Source of the DNA: Flavobacteriales bacterium UBA5692
GTDB lineage: Bacteria; Bacteroidota; Bacteroidia; Flavobacteriales_D; Sanyastnellaceae
Length of the DNA: 18,845 nt
Direction: 5' to 3'
Assembly (NCBI GenBank): GCA_002420235.1
Contig: DIHQ01000163.1
Span: 1-18,845 of the forward strand
In this document: in pieces, positions 7,126 through 15,879 of the stretch
Layout of the letters: each line of letters starts with the position of its first letter
Numbering within the stretch: position 1 is the stretch's first letter
Notes under the pieces: generated by a model
What the model saw: the letters and a program-made list of their open reading frames with translations, nothing else
Database searches by the model: none
Told to the model about the DNA's origin: nothing
Made by a program: the position numbers and the translations under genes

Positions 7126-7641
7126 TCATATTCCTTGGTATACCCTGACGTGTCCGCGGGCAAGGGCATTAGCCATTTCCCGAATAGGTTGAAGCGCTGA
7201 CTGCGTCTCCAAGGTCAAATCTTCTTTTCGCATTTTTAATACAAGCCAACCGTAGAGGGCAGTCAACATCGTTTCCGTCGGATGTCGCATGCCTTCCCCC
7301 ATCTTGTTGTGCTCCAAATCCTGTAACATAGGCTCTGCTGTCTTAAAAGCGCTGGCATAAATCTCATCCTCCATTGGCCCGATTAGCAAATCGTGAAGGA
7401 GGGCCAGCTCGGTTTGCACTTCGAGCACATTCGAAACGTGGCCCTTTTCCTCGAGCTTTTCGAGTTGCATTTGCTTACCTAAATCCAGCAGCCATTCGCA
7501 ATCCGTACCACCTTCCCCATTGAATAAATCCTCAATAGCAGCTTCTGAAAACTGGACAGCACGCACCAAATCCTCCATTTGCCATACGTACAATACGTAT
7601 TCGATAATGTGTGAGTTCTTTTTAGTTGCTGCAGTATTCAT
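7126..7641 (-). CDS. DUF4924 family protein
   Basis: 171-residue, probably all-helical cytoplasmic protein. The N-terminal pattern IIEYVLYVWQMEDLVRA and the C-terminal LTALYGWLVLKMRKEDL are the signatures I associate with the Bacteroidota-specific DUF4924 family, whose function is unknown. Length is normal and no signal peptide is present. Last gene of a three-gene operon, 11 bases after the OmpH-like gene; purine-rich AGGAAATAGGAG precedes its ATG, partly a usable Shine-Dalgarno. Neighbouring an envelope chaperone hints at envelope-linked or housekeeping function, but nothing more can be inferred. Confidence 0.82.
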   Translation of the reverse strand: MNTAATKKNSHIIEYVLYVWQMEDLVRAVQFSEAAIEDLFNGEGGTDCEWLLDLGKQMQLEKLEEKGHVSNVLEVQTELALLHDLLIGPMEDEIYASAFKTAEPMLQDLEHNKMGEGMRHPTETMLTALYGWLVLKMRKEDLTLETQSALQPIREMANALARGHVRVYQGI

Positions 7642-7652
7642 TCTCCTATTTC

Positions 7653-8258
7653 CTATTCACTCTCATCTACTGCCGGGGTCTCGTAACGGTCGTTCATGAA
7701 TGCAATCAAGGCACCAGTTACATCCAAATCGGATGAGCCATACAGCACACCTTCGCCCGACACCCCCCAGTTCAGTACCACTTCTAGACCATTTGCACGA
7801 GCGAAAACAGCTACCTCATCGCTCAATCGCTTGGCCACCTCCGCCTGGAGCTCATTCTCCAATTGCATCAGCCGAGTTTGCGAATCGTTCTGAATCTGAC
7901 CCAATTGCGCCTCGATCTCATACAACCGTGATTGTGCAATTTGCAACTCATCTTCCGTAACATTAGGGCCAGTTGCGAAAGCAATCAACTCCTGAGCCTC
8001 TTCTTGCAGTGGTGTAGCCATGCGCCCTACTGCGATTTGGGCTTGTTGAACGGCTGCGAACAACTCACGCTCACGCTCTGCAATGAACTCGTAGTTGGCC
8101 TGGAGGGTGTCCCCGCGAACGTAAGCGACTTTTGCAACGTCGCTACTTTGCAGGGATGAAGAAAGTTTATGGCTTGCATCGCTGACCTGGATGTAGGTCA
8201 GGATTGCAAGCCATATAACAAGGCAAGCCATGAGAATAGAAACAAGCTGATTATTCAT
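7653..8258 (-). CDS. OmpH/Skp-like periplasmic protein, membrane-anchored
   Basis: 201 residues. One N-terminal hydrophobic segment (about 5-24) serves as signal anchor or signal peptide; a poor signal-peptidase site follows, so anchoring in the inner membrane is favoured. The OmpH pattern is clear: a strand VAYVRGDTLQANYEF (about 43-57), a long charged coiled-coil region (about 58-150) rich in Glu, Gln and Leu, then the C-terminal VLNWGVSGEGVLYG and DVTGALIAFMNDRY. Skp-type proteins form trimers that hold unfolded outer-membrane proteins in the periplasm. The bamA neighbour often found beside skp elsewhere is absent, so this is probably a second, anchored paralogue. Middle gene of the 8495-to-7126 operon, nine bases after the small 75-residue gene. 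Confidence 0.82.
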   Translation of the reverse strand: MNNQLVSILMACLVIWLAILTYIQVSDASHKLSSSLQSSDVAKVAYVRGDTLQANYEFIAERERELFAAVQQAQIAVGRMATPLQEEAQELIAFATGPNVTEDELQIAQSRLYEIEAQLGQIQNDSQTRLMQLENELQAEVAKRLSDEVAVFARANGLEVVLNWGVSGEGVLYGSSDLDVTGALIAFMNDRYETPAVDESE

Positions 8259-8267
8259 GGAATCGAG

Positions 8268-8495
8268 TTAATGAGTGTCATTTAGTAGCAGTGCTCGCAT
8301 GGTCACAAAGCATTTCAGCACTTGATCAGCCATTCGGTCGGCACTTAATTTTACGTCCTCAAGAGAAACCGTTTCCGCATCGAATTTGTAAGTCTGTTCG
8401 TACCGATCCAGTTCGTACCGTAACTGGTACTTATCATTCCAGTGATTGATGGTGATGCGCATCAACGAATGAGGCACGTGGGCGATGGTTCGCAT
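8268..8495 (-). CDS. Small conserved hypothetical protein (75 aa), first gene of the OmpH/DUF4924 operon
   Basis: 75-residue acidic/basic mixed protein, no signal peptide or membrane helix. The opening (MRTIAHVPHSLMRITINHW), the middle YELDRYEQTYKF and a helical C-terminus resemble small uncharacterised proteins I recall from other Flavobacteria, and the pattern of strands followed by a helix looks genuine. No function can be assigned. It leads a tight operon, with nine bases to the OmpH-like gene, and a possible promoter lies just upstream at 8517-8524. An A-rich stretch (AATCAAAAAGA) rather than a Shine-Dalgarno precedes the ATG, as is usual in Bacteroidota. Confidence 0.75.
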   Translation of the reverse strand: MRTIAHVPHSLMRITINHWNDKYQLRYELDRYEQTYKFDAETVSLEDVKLSADRMADQVLKCFVTMRALLLNDTH

Positions 8496-8516
8496 TCTTT
8501 TTGATTAAATTCATCG

Positions 8517-8524
8517 CGAAGATA
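8517..8524 (-). promoter_or_regulatory. Candidate Bacteroidota -7 element for the leftward three-gene operon
   Basis: Read on the minus strand the bases are TATCTTCG, five of six matches to the Bacteroidota sigma-ABfr -7 consensus TAnnTTTG. A start site would fall about 15 bases before the ATG at 8495. The upstream TTG triplets lie 15 or 25 bases away, outside the usual 17-23, so the -33 part is imperfect. The element sits in the 40-base divergent gap with the DUF1853 gene. Confidence 0.4.
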
Positions 8525-8535
8525 GTCCTTCATCC

Positions 8536-9462
8536 ATGGCAATTCCGCACAATTGGACCCCACCACTTGACGACGTGATAGAAGCGTGTTCGACCCTTGA
8601 ACTGCAAGAAATTGCTTGGTGTGTTGGAAGCCCGACACTCATCGAATCCAGTCCAGGTGTTAAGCACGTTGGCGAAAGAGAAGCGGAAGCAGCTAGAATG
8701 GGCTTCGAAGCATGGATGGAACGTGCAATTTCTAAAGGATATGATCCCAACAGCATCGAACGCGAATCGGGAAACCGACGCCTCGGTCGTCGTTTCGAAA
8801 GGTGTGTGTCAGATTGGTTTCGTTATCATCCAGATTGGGTAGTCAAGGCCGCCAACCACGCAGTACAATTAGACAATCGCACGACTGGTGAAATCGATTT
8901 GCTACTGGAGCAAGATGGGGCACTCTTGCACCTCGAGTTGGCGGTAAAGTTTTATCTGAGCACCTGCGCTTCTGCTGATTGGAAAACTTGGGTGGGCATC
9001 AATCCGGTAGATTGTCTCAACACTAAACTTAACAAATTCAAAACTCAATTGGACCTAAGCACACGGCCCGAAGTCATAACGCACCTCGAGCAATTTGGAT
9101 GGAAAATAAATCGTTGGGCCGCTTGGATGAAAGGATGGTTTTTTGAGCATTACCAGCGCATAACCAACCCCGTCTTACCACTCAACGCTTCAGCCAATTG
9201 TAATGTAGGCTGGTGGTGTCATGAAAAGGACTGGCCGGAAATTTGGACATCTGCTGGGGATTGGGTCGCCATCGCTCCACACCATTGGTTGCGTGTGCGT
9301 CACGATGCAAATGATGTTATGACGCTAGCAAACGCGACTGAACTCCCAGTTAACCTGAGCAAAAAAAGGGGTTGCATGGTGGCAATGGTTGAGCGTGAGG
9401 ATGATATTTGTAAAGAAATCATGCGAGGAATTGTTGTGTCCGATCGATGGCCAATAGGTTGA
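8536..9462 (+). CDS. DUF1853 family protein, PD-(D/E)XK nuclease-like
   Basis: 308-residue cytoplasmic protein. Three blocks identify DUF1853: RRLGRRFE (81-88), TGEIDLLL (117-124) with HLELAVKFYL (132-141), and DCLNTKLNKFKTQLDLS (159-175). The order E88, D121, E134, K138 matches the layout of a PD-(D/E)XK nuclease active site (helix Glu, strand Asp, then E-(x)n-K), though spacing is ExxxK rather than the textbook ExK. The family has no settled function; nuclease activity is inferred from the motif. It is transcribed alone, divergent from the OmpH operon by 40 bases, and 71 bases before the receptor gene, which it may be co-transcribed with. No transfer signs such as unusual base composition were evident by eye. 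Confidence 0.82.
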   Translation: MAIPHNWTPPLDDVIEACSTLELQEIAWCVGSPTLIESSPGVKHVGEREAEAARMGFEAWMERAISKGYDPNSIERESGNRRLGRRFERCVSDWFRYHPDWVVKAANHAVQLDNRTTGEIDLLLEQDGALLHLELAVKFYLSTCASADWKTWVGINPVDCLNTKLNKFKTQLDLSTRPEVITHLEQFGWKINRWAAWMKGWFFEHYQRITNPVLPLNASANCNVGWWCHEKDWPEIWTSAGDWVAIAPHHWLRVRHDANDVMTLANATELPVNLSKKRGCMVAMVEREDDICKEIMRGIVVSDRWPIG

Positions 9463-9533
9463 ATTCACTCATATTTATTCGTAGCATACCTTAATTAAAC
9501 CCTTTAGGTGTGCAAGCGTCTTACACAAAGAGA
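9463..9533. other. Intergenic, DUF1853 to outer-membrane receptor
   Basis: 71 AT-rich bases. A weak -7 candidate TACCTTAA lies at 9487-9494 (four of six), but the nearest TTG is 25 bases upstream. No terminator was seen, so readthrough from DUF1853 is possible. Confidence 0.35.
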
Positions 9534-12068
9534 ATGCAAGACACTCCAAAAAATATCAATACTTCGATAAGGCAAATTGCTAGCTGGATCACCCTTTGTT
9601 TCATCCTATTCGTAAAAACATCATGGAGTCAGCGTTCTGGGGGCCCTCCTGCACGATCTGGTGGAGAAAGACCTTCCATTTGCACGGTAACCGGGACTGT
9701 AGCTGACGAGGGAAATGGGACTGCGATTCCTTTCGCATCCATCGCCCTAATGAGCGTGCGTGACAGTAGCATTATCGCCGGGCAACTGGCGAAGGAGGAT
9801 GGCTCTTTTCGCCTGCTGGAGTTGCCTTTTGGTAAATACCGCCTTCAAGTCAATTTTATGGGCTACGCCCCTTATAACTCGGATCCTTTCATCCTCTCGC
9901 CTCGCACTGAGGTTGAATACAACGCTGGTATCATTGCACTCAGACCCCGCATTAACACCTTGGAGGAGGCGGTGGTTATTGAAGAATCAAGTTCACTTGA
10001 GATGCTCATCGACCGACGGGTCTTTAGAGTTGGAAACGACCTCTCCGCTGCTGGAGGGACAGCCAGTGAGCTTTTGTTAAATGTGCCTTCCGTTGCGGTG
10101 GACATCGACGGCAATGTATCGTTGCGAGGTTCTTCTCAAGTTCAGATTCTAATCGATGGTCGGCCATCCGGTCTAACAGGCTCAGCGCAAAACGCCTTCC
10201 TCGAGCAAATTCCAGCCAGTTCGATTGATCGTGTCGAGGTTATCACCAATCCCTCGGCGAAATACGATCCGGATGGTATGGCCGGTATTCTGAACATCAT
10301 CCTAAAAAAAAATAAGTTGCGAGGTTTTCATGGCCAAGCGCAGGCTACGCCGGGAACTGGTGGCAACCACAACGCCTCAATCTCGATCAACTTCAAAAAC
10401 GAGCGATTCTCAGTGTTCAGCAGCGCGAGTTGGAACCAAAGAGACATGTTCCGCAAAGGCGAGACATTTCGAAGTTTGACAGGCCTAGACAGTACGTCCG
10501 CCACGGAACAAGATCTTTACGGAAATCAACTCCGAAAAAGCTCAAATGGACGCCTCGGTATGGAATGGTATCCAACATCTTCCCAAGTCATCGGCTGGAA
10601 CGTCAACGTGAACCAAAATAACCGCTCGTACAACAGCAGCCTCGAAAACAGCGAAGTCTGGGATACCGGCACTGCATTCGCATCCAATCGCATTACCGAC
10701 CAAGGTTCTGGTGGTCAAGGGTGGGATGTAGATGGCAATTATCGTAGGGAGTTCAATAACAATCCCAAACATTTTTTGTCGGCCCAAATAAGGCACTCAC
10801 GATCCAAATCGCGTTCAGATGAATTCATCGAAGAACGAGTGCGTGAAAGCGACAACGGAGCTATGGCCTTGGATACGAATATTCAAATCAACACCTCCCA
10901 TCGGACCGTCGCTCAAATTGACTTCGAGAAGCCACTTTCCAATGATGGAAAGTGGGAATTGGGGTGGAAATCCAACGTGTCCGTCAAAGATGATCGATTC
11001 GAATATCTGGCCTCAGACACTGCCATTTGGCAAGAGGGCATCCTAGTGCCCATACGACCTGTCGCAGCTGCTTTTGATTTCACCTACAAGGAGGACATTC
11101 ATGCAATATACTCCACATTTGGCCGCAAATACGGCGTTTATGGTGTGCAAGGCGGACTCCGTTTAGAACAAGTCTTTACCGAAGCGCAATGGGAGGGTGA
11201 CCAATCGTTTTTAAACGACTATTTCTCAGCTTATCCGTCGTTCAATCTGTCCAAGCAACGAAATGATGAGGTTAGCTGGATTGCAAGTTATAGCCGACGC
11301 GTAAATCGGCCGCGGGGACGATCCGTCACTCCGTTCATCGACGATAGCGATAGCCGAAATATCCGAACTGGTAACCCGGAGCTGCGCCCCGAATACACAA
11401 ACAGCATGGAGATTGGTCACCAATGGACACGGAAGCGCATTTCGGTAACCACTTCCCTGTTTTGGAAGATCACAAATGACATCATTCAACGTTATTCGAG
11501 CATCGACGCCCAAGGCGTCAGAACATCCAGCTGGATTAATCAAGGGCAACGTCAGAACGAAGGGCTGGAGATAATTGCTATGGCCCCCTTACCAAGACGA
11601 GGTCAGGCGCGCTTAACCGCTTCGGTATATCACCTGCGAAACAGCGTCGGAGACGTTGAATTCGCCAGTGACGCCATTGGGTGGTCGTACAATTTTAACT
11701 TTTTCGCAAACCAATCCTTAGGAGACAATGGGCAATGGAAATGGCAAATCAATGGTATATACCGCGGTCCCTCGATTACACCGCAAGGGCGGTTCAACGG
11801 CTACACCTTCATGGACGCCAATATCCAGCGGAGCTTGCTAGATGGTGATCTGACACTTTTGCTAAAATTAAGCGATGTGTTTGACACCCGAGAGTGGTCA
11901 TATCTTTCTGAATTTGCCAACCTTTACCAAGAAAACCGCTCCAAACGAGAATCTCGTAACCTCTTCCTAACTGCTACATGGAAAATCGGCAAGTTGGAAG
12001 AACGGCGGCGAAGGAGTCCTGAAAGTGGAGGATCTAGCGGCGAAGGCCTGGACGGCTTAGATTTCTGA
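9534..12068 (+). CDS. TonB-dependent-receptor-type outer membrane beta-barrel protein
   Basis: 844 residues from the ATG at 9534; an in-frame GTG at 9510 adds eight residues ahead of a good signal peptide and is less likely. Order: signal peptide (about 14-33, ending KTSWSQ), a Gly/Pro/Arg-rich linker, a carboxypeptidase-regulatory-like beta-sandwich (about 51-137: VTGTVADEGNGTAIPFASI and GKYRLQVNFMGY), a short TonB-box-like EEAVVIE (144-150), a plug (about 168-258: LLLNVPSVAVD, VQILIDGRPSG, VEVITNPSAKYDPDGMAGIL), then a large barrel with alternating aromatic strands. A Ser/Gly-rich tail ends in DGLDF. This is the OMP_b-brl_3 kind. It should sit in the outer membrane and import or contact a ligand. 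No SusD-like lipoprotein or TonB/ExbBD gene is nearby, so the substrate cannot be inferred. The stop lies inside the convergent acyltransferase gene. Confidence 0.92.
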   Translation: MQDTPKNINTSIRQIASWITLCFILFVKTSWSQRSGGPPARSGGERPSICTVTGTVADEGNGTAIPFASIALMSVRDSSIIAGQLAKEDGSFRLLELPFGKYRLQVNFMGYAPYNSDPFILSPRTEVEYNAGIIALRPRINTLEEAVVIEESSSLEMLIDRRVFRVGNDLSAAGGTASELLLNVPSVAVDIDGNVSLRGSSQVQILIDGRPSGLTGSAQNAFLEQIPASSIDRVEVITNPSAKYDPDGMAGILNIILKKNKLRGFHGQAQATPGTGGNHNASISINFKNERFSVFSSASWNQRDMFRKGETFRSLTGLDSTSATEQDLYGNQLRKSSNGRLGMEWYPTSSQVIGWNVNVNQNNRSYNSSLENSEVWDTGTAFASNRITDQGSGGQGWDVDGNYRREFNNNPKHFLSAQIRHSRSKSRSDEFIEERVRESDNGAMALDTNIQINTSHRTVAQIDFEKPLSNDGKWELGWKSNVSVKDDRFEYLASDTAIWQEGILVPIRPVAAAFDFTYKEDIHAIYSTFGRKYGVYGVQGGLRLEQVFTEAQWEGDQSFLNDYFSAYPSFNLSKQRNDEVSWIASYSRRVNRPRGRSVTPFIDDSDSRNIRTGNPELRPEYTNSMEIGHQWTRKRISVTTSLFWKITNDIIQRYSSIDAQGVRTSSWINQGQRQNEGLEIIAMAPLPRRGQARLTASVYHLRNSVGDVEFASDAIGWSYNFNFFANQSLGDNGQWKWQINGIYRGPSITPQGRFNGYTFMDANIQRSLLDGDLTLLLKLSDVFDTREWSYLSEFANLYQENRSKRESRNLFLTATWKIGKLEERRRRSPESGGSSGEGLDGLDF

Positions 12069-13307
12069 GTGGGCCTCAAAGGCATGCGCATCAGCCTTCC
12101 AAGGTTGTCGTAAACTCAGAGCCACCGGATTATAACCTTGAGTATAACGCCCGACTATAGCTTGGAACAGTGGATTTCTAAAACGCACTTCGCACATCAA
12201 GCGCCGAGGCAATGCTCCCACTGATGATTTGATTTCGAGTGCTGTTCTACCCATATTAATTCGCTTGCTTTTCCGTTCTATACCAAGGCAAATAAACTCG
12301 ACCAGCATCCGCTGATAAATGGCATGGGTCTTACGCAATTCAGGGTCAAACCCCACAAAAAATGCTTCCGTCTCCTCACGACCAATGTAGGCACACTGAA
12401 ACCCTTTAAGCTCACCCTCTAATTCGTAGACAGTGACTACAAAATCATCACCCCATTGCGCTTTGGAGGTGAGTAACTCCTCCGCATGCAGTGATCCCAA
12501 GCGGAACCCTGATCGCTCATAAACTTGCTGATAAAGGGCGATGAGATCATCACATCGAAGGGTCAATTCGCCAGCTGATAGGGTGCGAATTGCAAAATCC
12601 GACGACAAAGTCATGATGCGTTTAATTTTCGTCCGCGGCTTGGTCTTTAACCCGTGGATGTAATCACCAAAATCATTCCATTCTGGGTTTATGTGAAACA
12701 GCATCTCCGGATCAAATTCGAGCGGAATCCATCCTGGGTGTTGGACCTTTCGACGCGCATTGTTTCGTATGGGCTGGTCTTTAAGCATGACTACGCTTGG
12801 AACCTGTTCACCGTCTAAGCAGTGAGCCTGAAAGACAGTTTCCGTGAGGAGCAGACGCGCCTCTGCAGCTGATACGGCGGGTGACCAGCACTGACCATGC
12901 TCCCCACTTCCCAATACGGTTCCAACAACGCGCACACGGAATTGGAATCGGCCGTTCCTGCTGTGCAAGAACTTATTTATGAGAGCAAACCAACTCCGCT
13001 CCGATTGGACATGGCTTTCCAAGTTTACACTTTCTGCCATTGTATCTTCGATGCAAGCCAGTCCTATGAGGTCGCATTCCCGCATCCACTGAACCGCGGC
13101 TATAGATCGGTCCGACGCCATAAGCAGCGACCTCAACATACGGCTTTCTAAAAAAGCCGATTTACACGTTACGGTGTCCAAAAATGAGTCCCATGCACTC
13201 CAATCTACTGCTTCGACAGCACCGGGGCCCCAATGCCAGCTGACTATCGTCCCGTCAGTTAGAGTTGAGGCACTAGAGCCTGTCGGTTTGTGATTGTTTT
13301 TCTTCAT
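12057..13307 (-). CDS. GNAT/FemAB-like acyltransferase family protein downstream of YfhO
   Basis: 416 residues from the ATG at 13307, which overlaps the YfhO gene by 35 bases and is preceded by GGAAAG; an in-frame start at 13376 would overlap it by 104. The C-terminal half (about 215-380) is a GNAT-like domain of the BioF2/FemAB-type: KTKPRTKIKRIM, a strand GELKGFQCAYIG, EAFFVGFDPELRKTHAIYQR and the distinctive NMGRTALEIKSSVGALPRRL. The N-terminal half has weaker features and may be a second, degenerate GNAT lobe. No signal peptide, so cytoplasmic. Such proteins transfer acyl or aminoacyl groups, often onto cell-envelope molecules; substrate not known here. Last gene of the leftward unit. Its final 12 bases overlap the convergent receptor gene. 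Confidence 0.72.
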   Translation of the reverse strand: MKKNNHKPTGSSASTLTDGTIVSWHWGPGAVEAVDWSAWDSFLDTVTCKSAFLESRMLRSLLMASDRSIAAVQWMRECDLIGLACIEDTMAESVNLESHVQSERSWFALINKFLHSRNGRFQFRVRVVGTVLGSGEHGQCWSPAVSAAEARLLLTETVFQAHCLDGEQVPSVVMLKDQPIRNNARRKVQHPGWIPLEFDPEMLFHINPEWNDFGDYIHGLKTKPRTKIKRIMTLSSDFAIRTLSAGELTLRCDDLIALYQQVYERSGFRLGSLHAEELLTSKAQWGDDFVVTVYELEGELKGFQCAYIGREETEAFFVGFDPELRKTHAIYQRMLVEFICLGIERKSKRINMGRTALEIKSSVGALPRRLMCEVRFRNPLFQAIVGRYTQGYNPVALSLRQPWKADAHAFEAHSEI

Positions 13308-15840
13308 TCGATTCTTTCCAGCCCCACCAGCCTGTACCCAAAACAAAGAGCACCAAAAACAAATTGAAGAGTGCATCCATTAGAGGTGATCGCTTTTGAG
13401 CATACTCCCAAGTGATGGTGTGCTCACCAGCGGGAACCTTTAATGCCCTTAACAGGTAATTAGCGCGCAAGGTTTCAACCGGCTCGCCATCGATACGGGC
13501 CGTCCACCCCTCGGGATACCAAATTTCAGAAAAAACACCCAAGCCAGTCGCAGACAAATTAGCACGATACTCTAAGTAATCTGGCGTGTAAGTCACCAAT
13601 TCGATGCTCCCTGTAGTACCTGGAGAAACTCCATCCAAAAGAACTCGATAATCCGAATGTAAGACCACCTGACTCGGCTCGTCCAAAGCACTGGTTTTAA
13701 CCATTTCATCGTCGTCTGAATCTGCCCAATCGAGTTCGCTTGCCAACCAGGCGTAACCCGGTGTACCCGGTACAGCCACTGGATCCGCCATTTGACCAAA
13801 CAGTATGTATCGAGTATTCAGCATTTTGTGTCCTACGAGCGATGCAAAAGCCTCCTCGGTTCCGCTTGATTGAATCTTCTCTGTAAAGCGAACTCGCTCC
13901 GGCATGAGAATCCGATCAATAAAATCCTGATAACGTCGCAGCTTGGCTGCATGATATCCTCCAATGCTTTGGAAGAAGTATGAAGTTGAGGCATCCGTAA
14001 ACGGATTATCCCATCGCAGAACGCGATACGGCGAGCTGAAGCGCATCGCACCAAATTGACTTATGGATTTCAAGCGATCCTTTTCTGCACGAGTTAATCG
14101 GATGCCTTCTAAACGTGCGAGATACAAATCATACAGCTCGCTAGCGCGCAGCTCATTCTCAGGATGGGCATTGAAATCTTGGGCTAGTAGCTTCATCATC
14201 AGCGAATCAGGGACGAATGGGAATGCATGGTCCACCGCTTTAACCCAATTGCGGTACATCCCATTTACCTTATCCTGATTAAAATACCGGCCATCGACAA
14301 TCCATAGGTCGGCAGTAGTGATAAAAGTCAAAATGACTAATGCAAAGGCCGGCTTCAGCTTGTTCCACAACAAAGCGGCTATTACAGATAACAGAACCAC
14401 GAGCAAACCCAGAGTTCGCAAAACATCTGCACGAAATACCTCTAATCGACGGCTAATCGCTTCTTGGTAACCCAGTTGCTCAATAGCAATATCTTGGCGA
14501 ATGGAGGATTGGAAATCAAAAAATAAATCTGGAATACCATAAAACCCCACAAAAAGAAAAATCAAAGCCAACAAGCTACCCAGCCACCACCAACGGCGCT
14601 GAGGAGATACCCCCCCTTTCAGGCTCGTTTCGGAAATCATTTCCTTTAAACCAAGTGCTGCTCCCATGGACACTGTCATGAGCACCAAAACCAACATCAT
14701 CTTTGTATCCCGGAACTTATTGAAAGCGGGCACATAGTCTAAGAAAAAATCGACTACGGTGCCTCCGCTCCGACGACTTAGGAGAATAGCAAGTAACGTA
14801 ATAAGTAAGAGCGGCCACCGTAGGCGATCCCGACCAGCTACCAAAAACATGAAAAACAAGGCCACGAGTATAGCACCAAAGTAAAATGCTCCACCCGAAA
14901 AGGACTGCTCACCCCAGTACAATGGATTATTACCCCCCTTTATGTTCGGACACATGATAGACAGCCATTCACCATCTGCTATGCTATACTCCAAGATGTA
15001 ATCACGATCCAGCCCAGAGGGTACTTCTACCTTCGTTGCATCCTCCAAAATTCGCTCACCACGGATGGTATATTGTGCATATTCCTTGGTTTCCTTCAGG
15101 TGAGCGCTGTGGGGCAATACGCCAATTATACCCGCCAATAGTATCATAGCATTCACACGTAAAGCCTTCGACACGTCTTTCTCTTGCATCACCATTCGCC
15201 AAGTCTCGGTAATTCCAATCGCCACGAGTAAGAAAATCAAATAGTACGTCATCTGGGGATGACCACATGACACGTGCAGTGCGGTCGCGAAGGCTGCGAG
15301 ACCAATGCCGAAATACAAACGTTCGCGGTACGCCCAAACCACACCTGCTAGAACGAAGGGCATGTATGCAACGGCTTGTACTTTGGTATTGTGCCCTGCG
15401 GAAAAGTACAGCACCTCAAATGAGCTTAACCCTATTCCAATACCACATAGCAAAGCAATCCAGGGTGACACTCCCAAGGCGAGGGCTAGGATGTACCCGC
15501 CGAGCATCGCTAACCAAAACACCGAAATACCGCTAGAACCGGCAAGTAAATTAATCAACCGCTTACATTGGCTGACCACATCAAAAGCAGGTTTGGAAGC
15601 ATTGATATGGGTGGTGGGCATTCCCCCAAACATAGAATTCGTCCAGTCCATGTGTTTTCCGAACAAAGCCCTTGCATCACTTGCCTCCTTGCTCATGCCC
15701 ACCCAATTCTGATGATCCCCTTGTCGCACCACGTAGCCGTCGAACGACTTGGAGAGCAACGCAGCAGCGATGGCATAAAAAACAAGCACCGCAACGTAGT
15801 GCATCGCATATTTTTGAAAATGATATTTCAATCGCTCCAT
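13273..15840 (-). CDS. YfhO family multi-spanning membrane protein
   Basis: 855 residues, the size expected for the YfhO family. Residues about 13-31 form the first of a dozen or so membrane helices, with hydrophobic stretches to about residue 500, a large external domain (about 510-820) and a last helix (about 825-843). Family marks are visible: GDHQNWVGM (41-49), MFGGMPTTHI (70-79), SSFEVLYFSAGHNTKVQ, and the C-terminal WYPEGWTARIDGEPVE. The family is related in topology to GT-C glycosyltransferases; in Gram-positives YfhO modifies lipoteichoic acid, but here only a role in glycosylating an envelope polymer can be proposed. It follows DUF4834 by 39 bases and overlaps the next gene, so membership of the carB unit is likely. 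Confidence 0.9.
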   Translation of the reverse strand: MERLKYHFQKYAMHYVAVLVFYAIAAALLSKSFDGYVVRQGDHQNWVGMSKEASDARALFGKHMDWTNSMFGGMPTTHINASKPAFDVVSQCKRLINLLAGSSGISVFWLAMLGGYILALALGVSPWIALLCGIGIGLSSFEVLYFSAGHNTKVQAVAYMPFVLAGVVWAYRERLYFGIGLAAFATALHVSCGHPQMTYYLIFLLVAIGITETWRMVMQEKDVSKALRVNAMILLAGIIGVLPHSAHLKETKEYAQYTIRGERILEDATKVEVPSGLDRDYILEYSIADGEWLSIMCPNIKGGNNPLYWGEQSFSGGAFYFGAILVALFFMFLVAGRDRLRWPLLLITLLAILLSRRSGGTVVDFFLDYVPAFNKFRDTKMMLVLVLMTVSMGAALGLKEMISETSLKGGVSPQRRWWWLGSLLALIFLFVGFYGIPDLFFDFQSSIRQDIAIEQLGYQEAISRRLEVFRADVLRTLGLLVVLLSVIAALLWNKLKPAFALVILTFITTADLWIVDGRYFNQDKVNGMYRNWVKAVDHAFPFVPDSLMMKLLAQDFNAHPENELRASELYDLYLARLEGIRLTRAEKDRLKSISQFGAMRFSSPYRVLRWDNPFTDASTSYFFQSIGGYHAAKLRRYQDFIDRILMPERVRFTEKIQSSGTEEAFASLVGHKMLNTRYILFGQMADPVAVPGTPGYAWLASELDWADSDDDEMVKTSALDEPSQVVLHSDYRVLLDGVSPGTTGSIELVTYTPDYLEYRANLSATGLGVFSEIWYPEGWTARIDGEPVETLRANYLLRALKVPAGEHTITWEYAQKRSPLMDALFNLFLVLFVLGTGWWGWKESNEEKQSQTDRL

Positions 15841-15879
15841 GCGTAAATCAGATTAGGGCCCAAGTTACGGGGAACGCCC

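Noticed and set aside
9510..9533. GTG start for the outer-membrane receptor
   Set aside because: The eight extra residues precede a complete signal peptide; the ATG at 9534 is the simpler start.
13308..13376. Upstream start for the acyltransferase, extending over YfhO
   Set aside because: It would overlap YfhO by 104 bases; the ATG at 13307 has an SD-like GGAAAG and begins with a typical charged sequence.
15305..15712. 135-residue + strand ORF
   Set aside because: Antisense to the YfhO coding region, with no family resemblance and no start signal.
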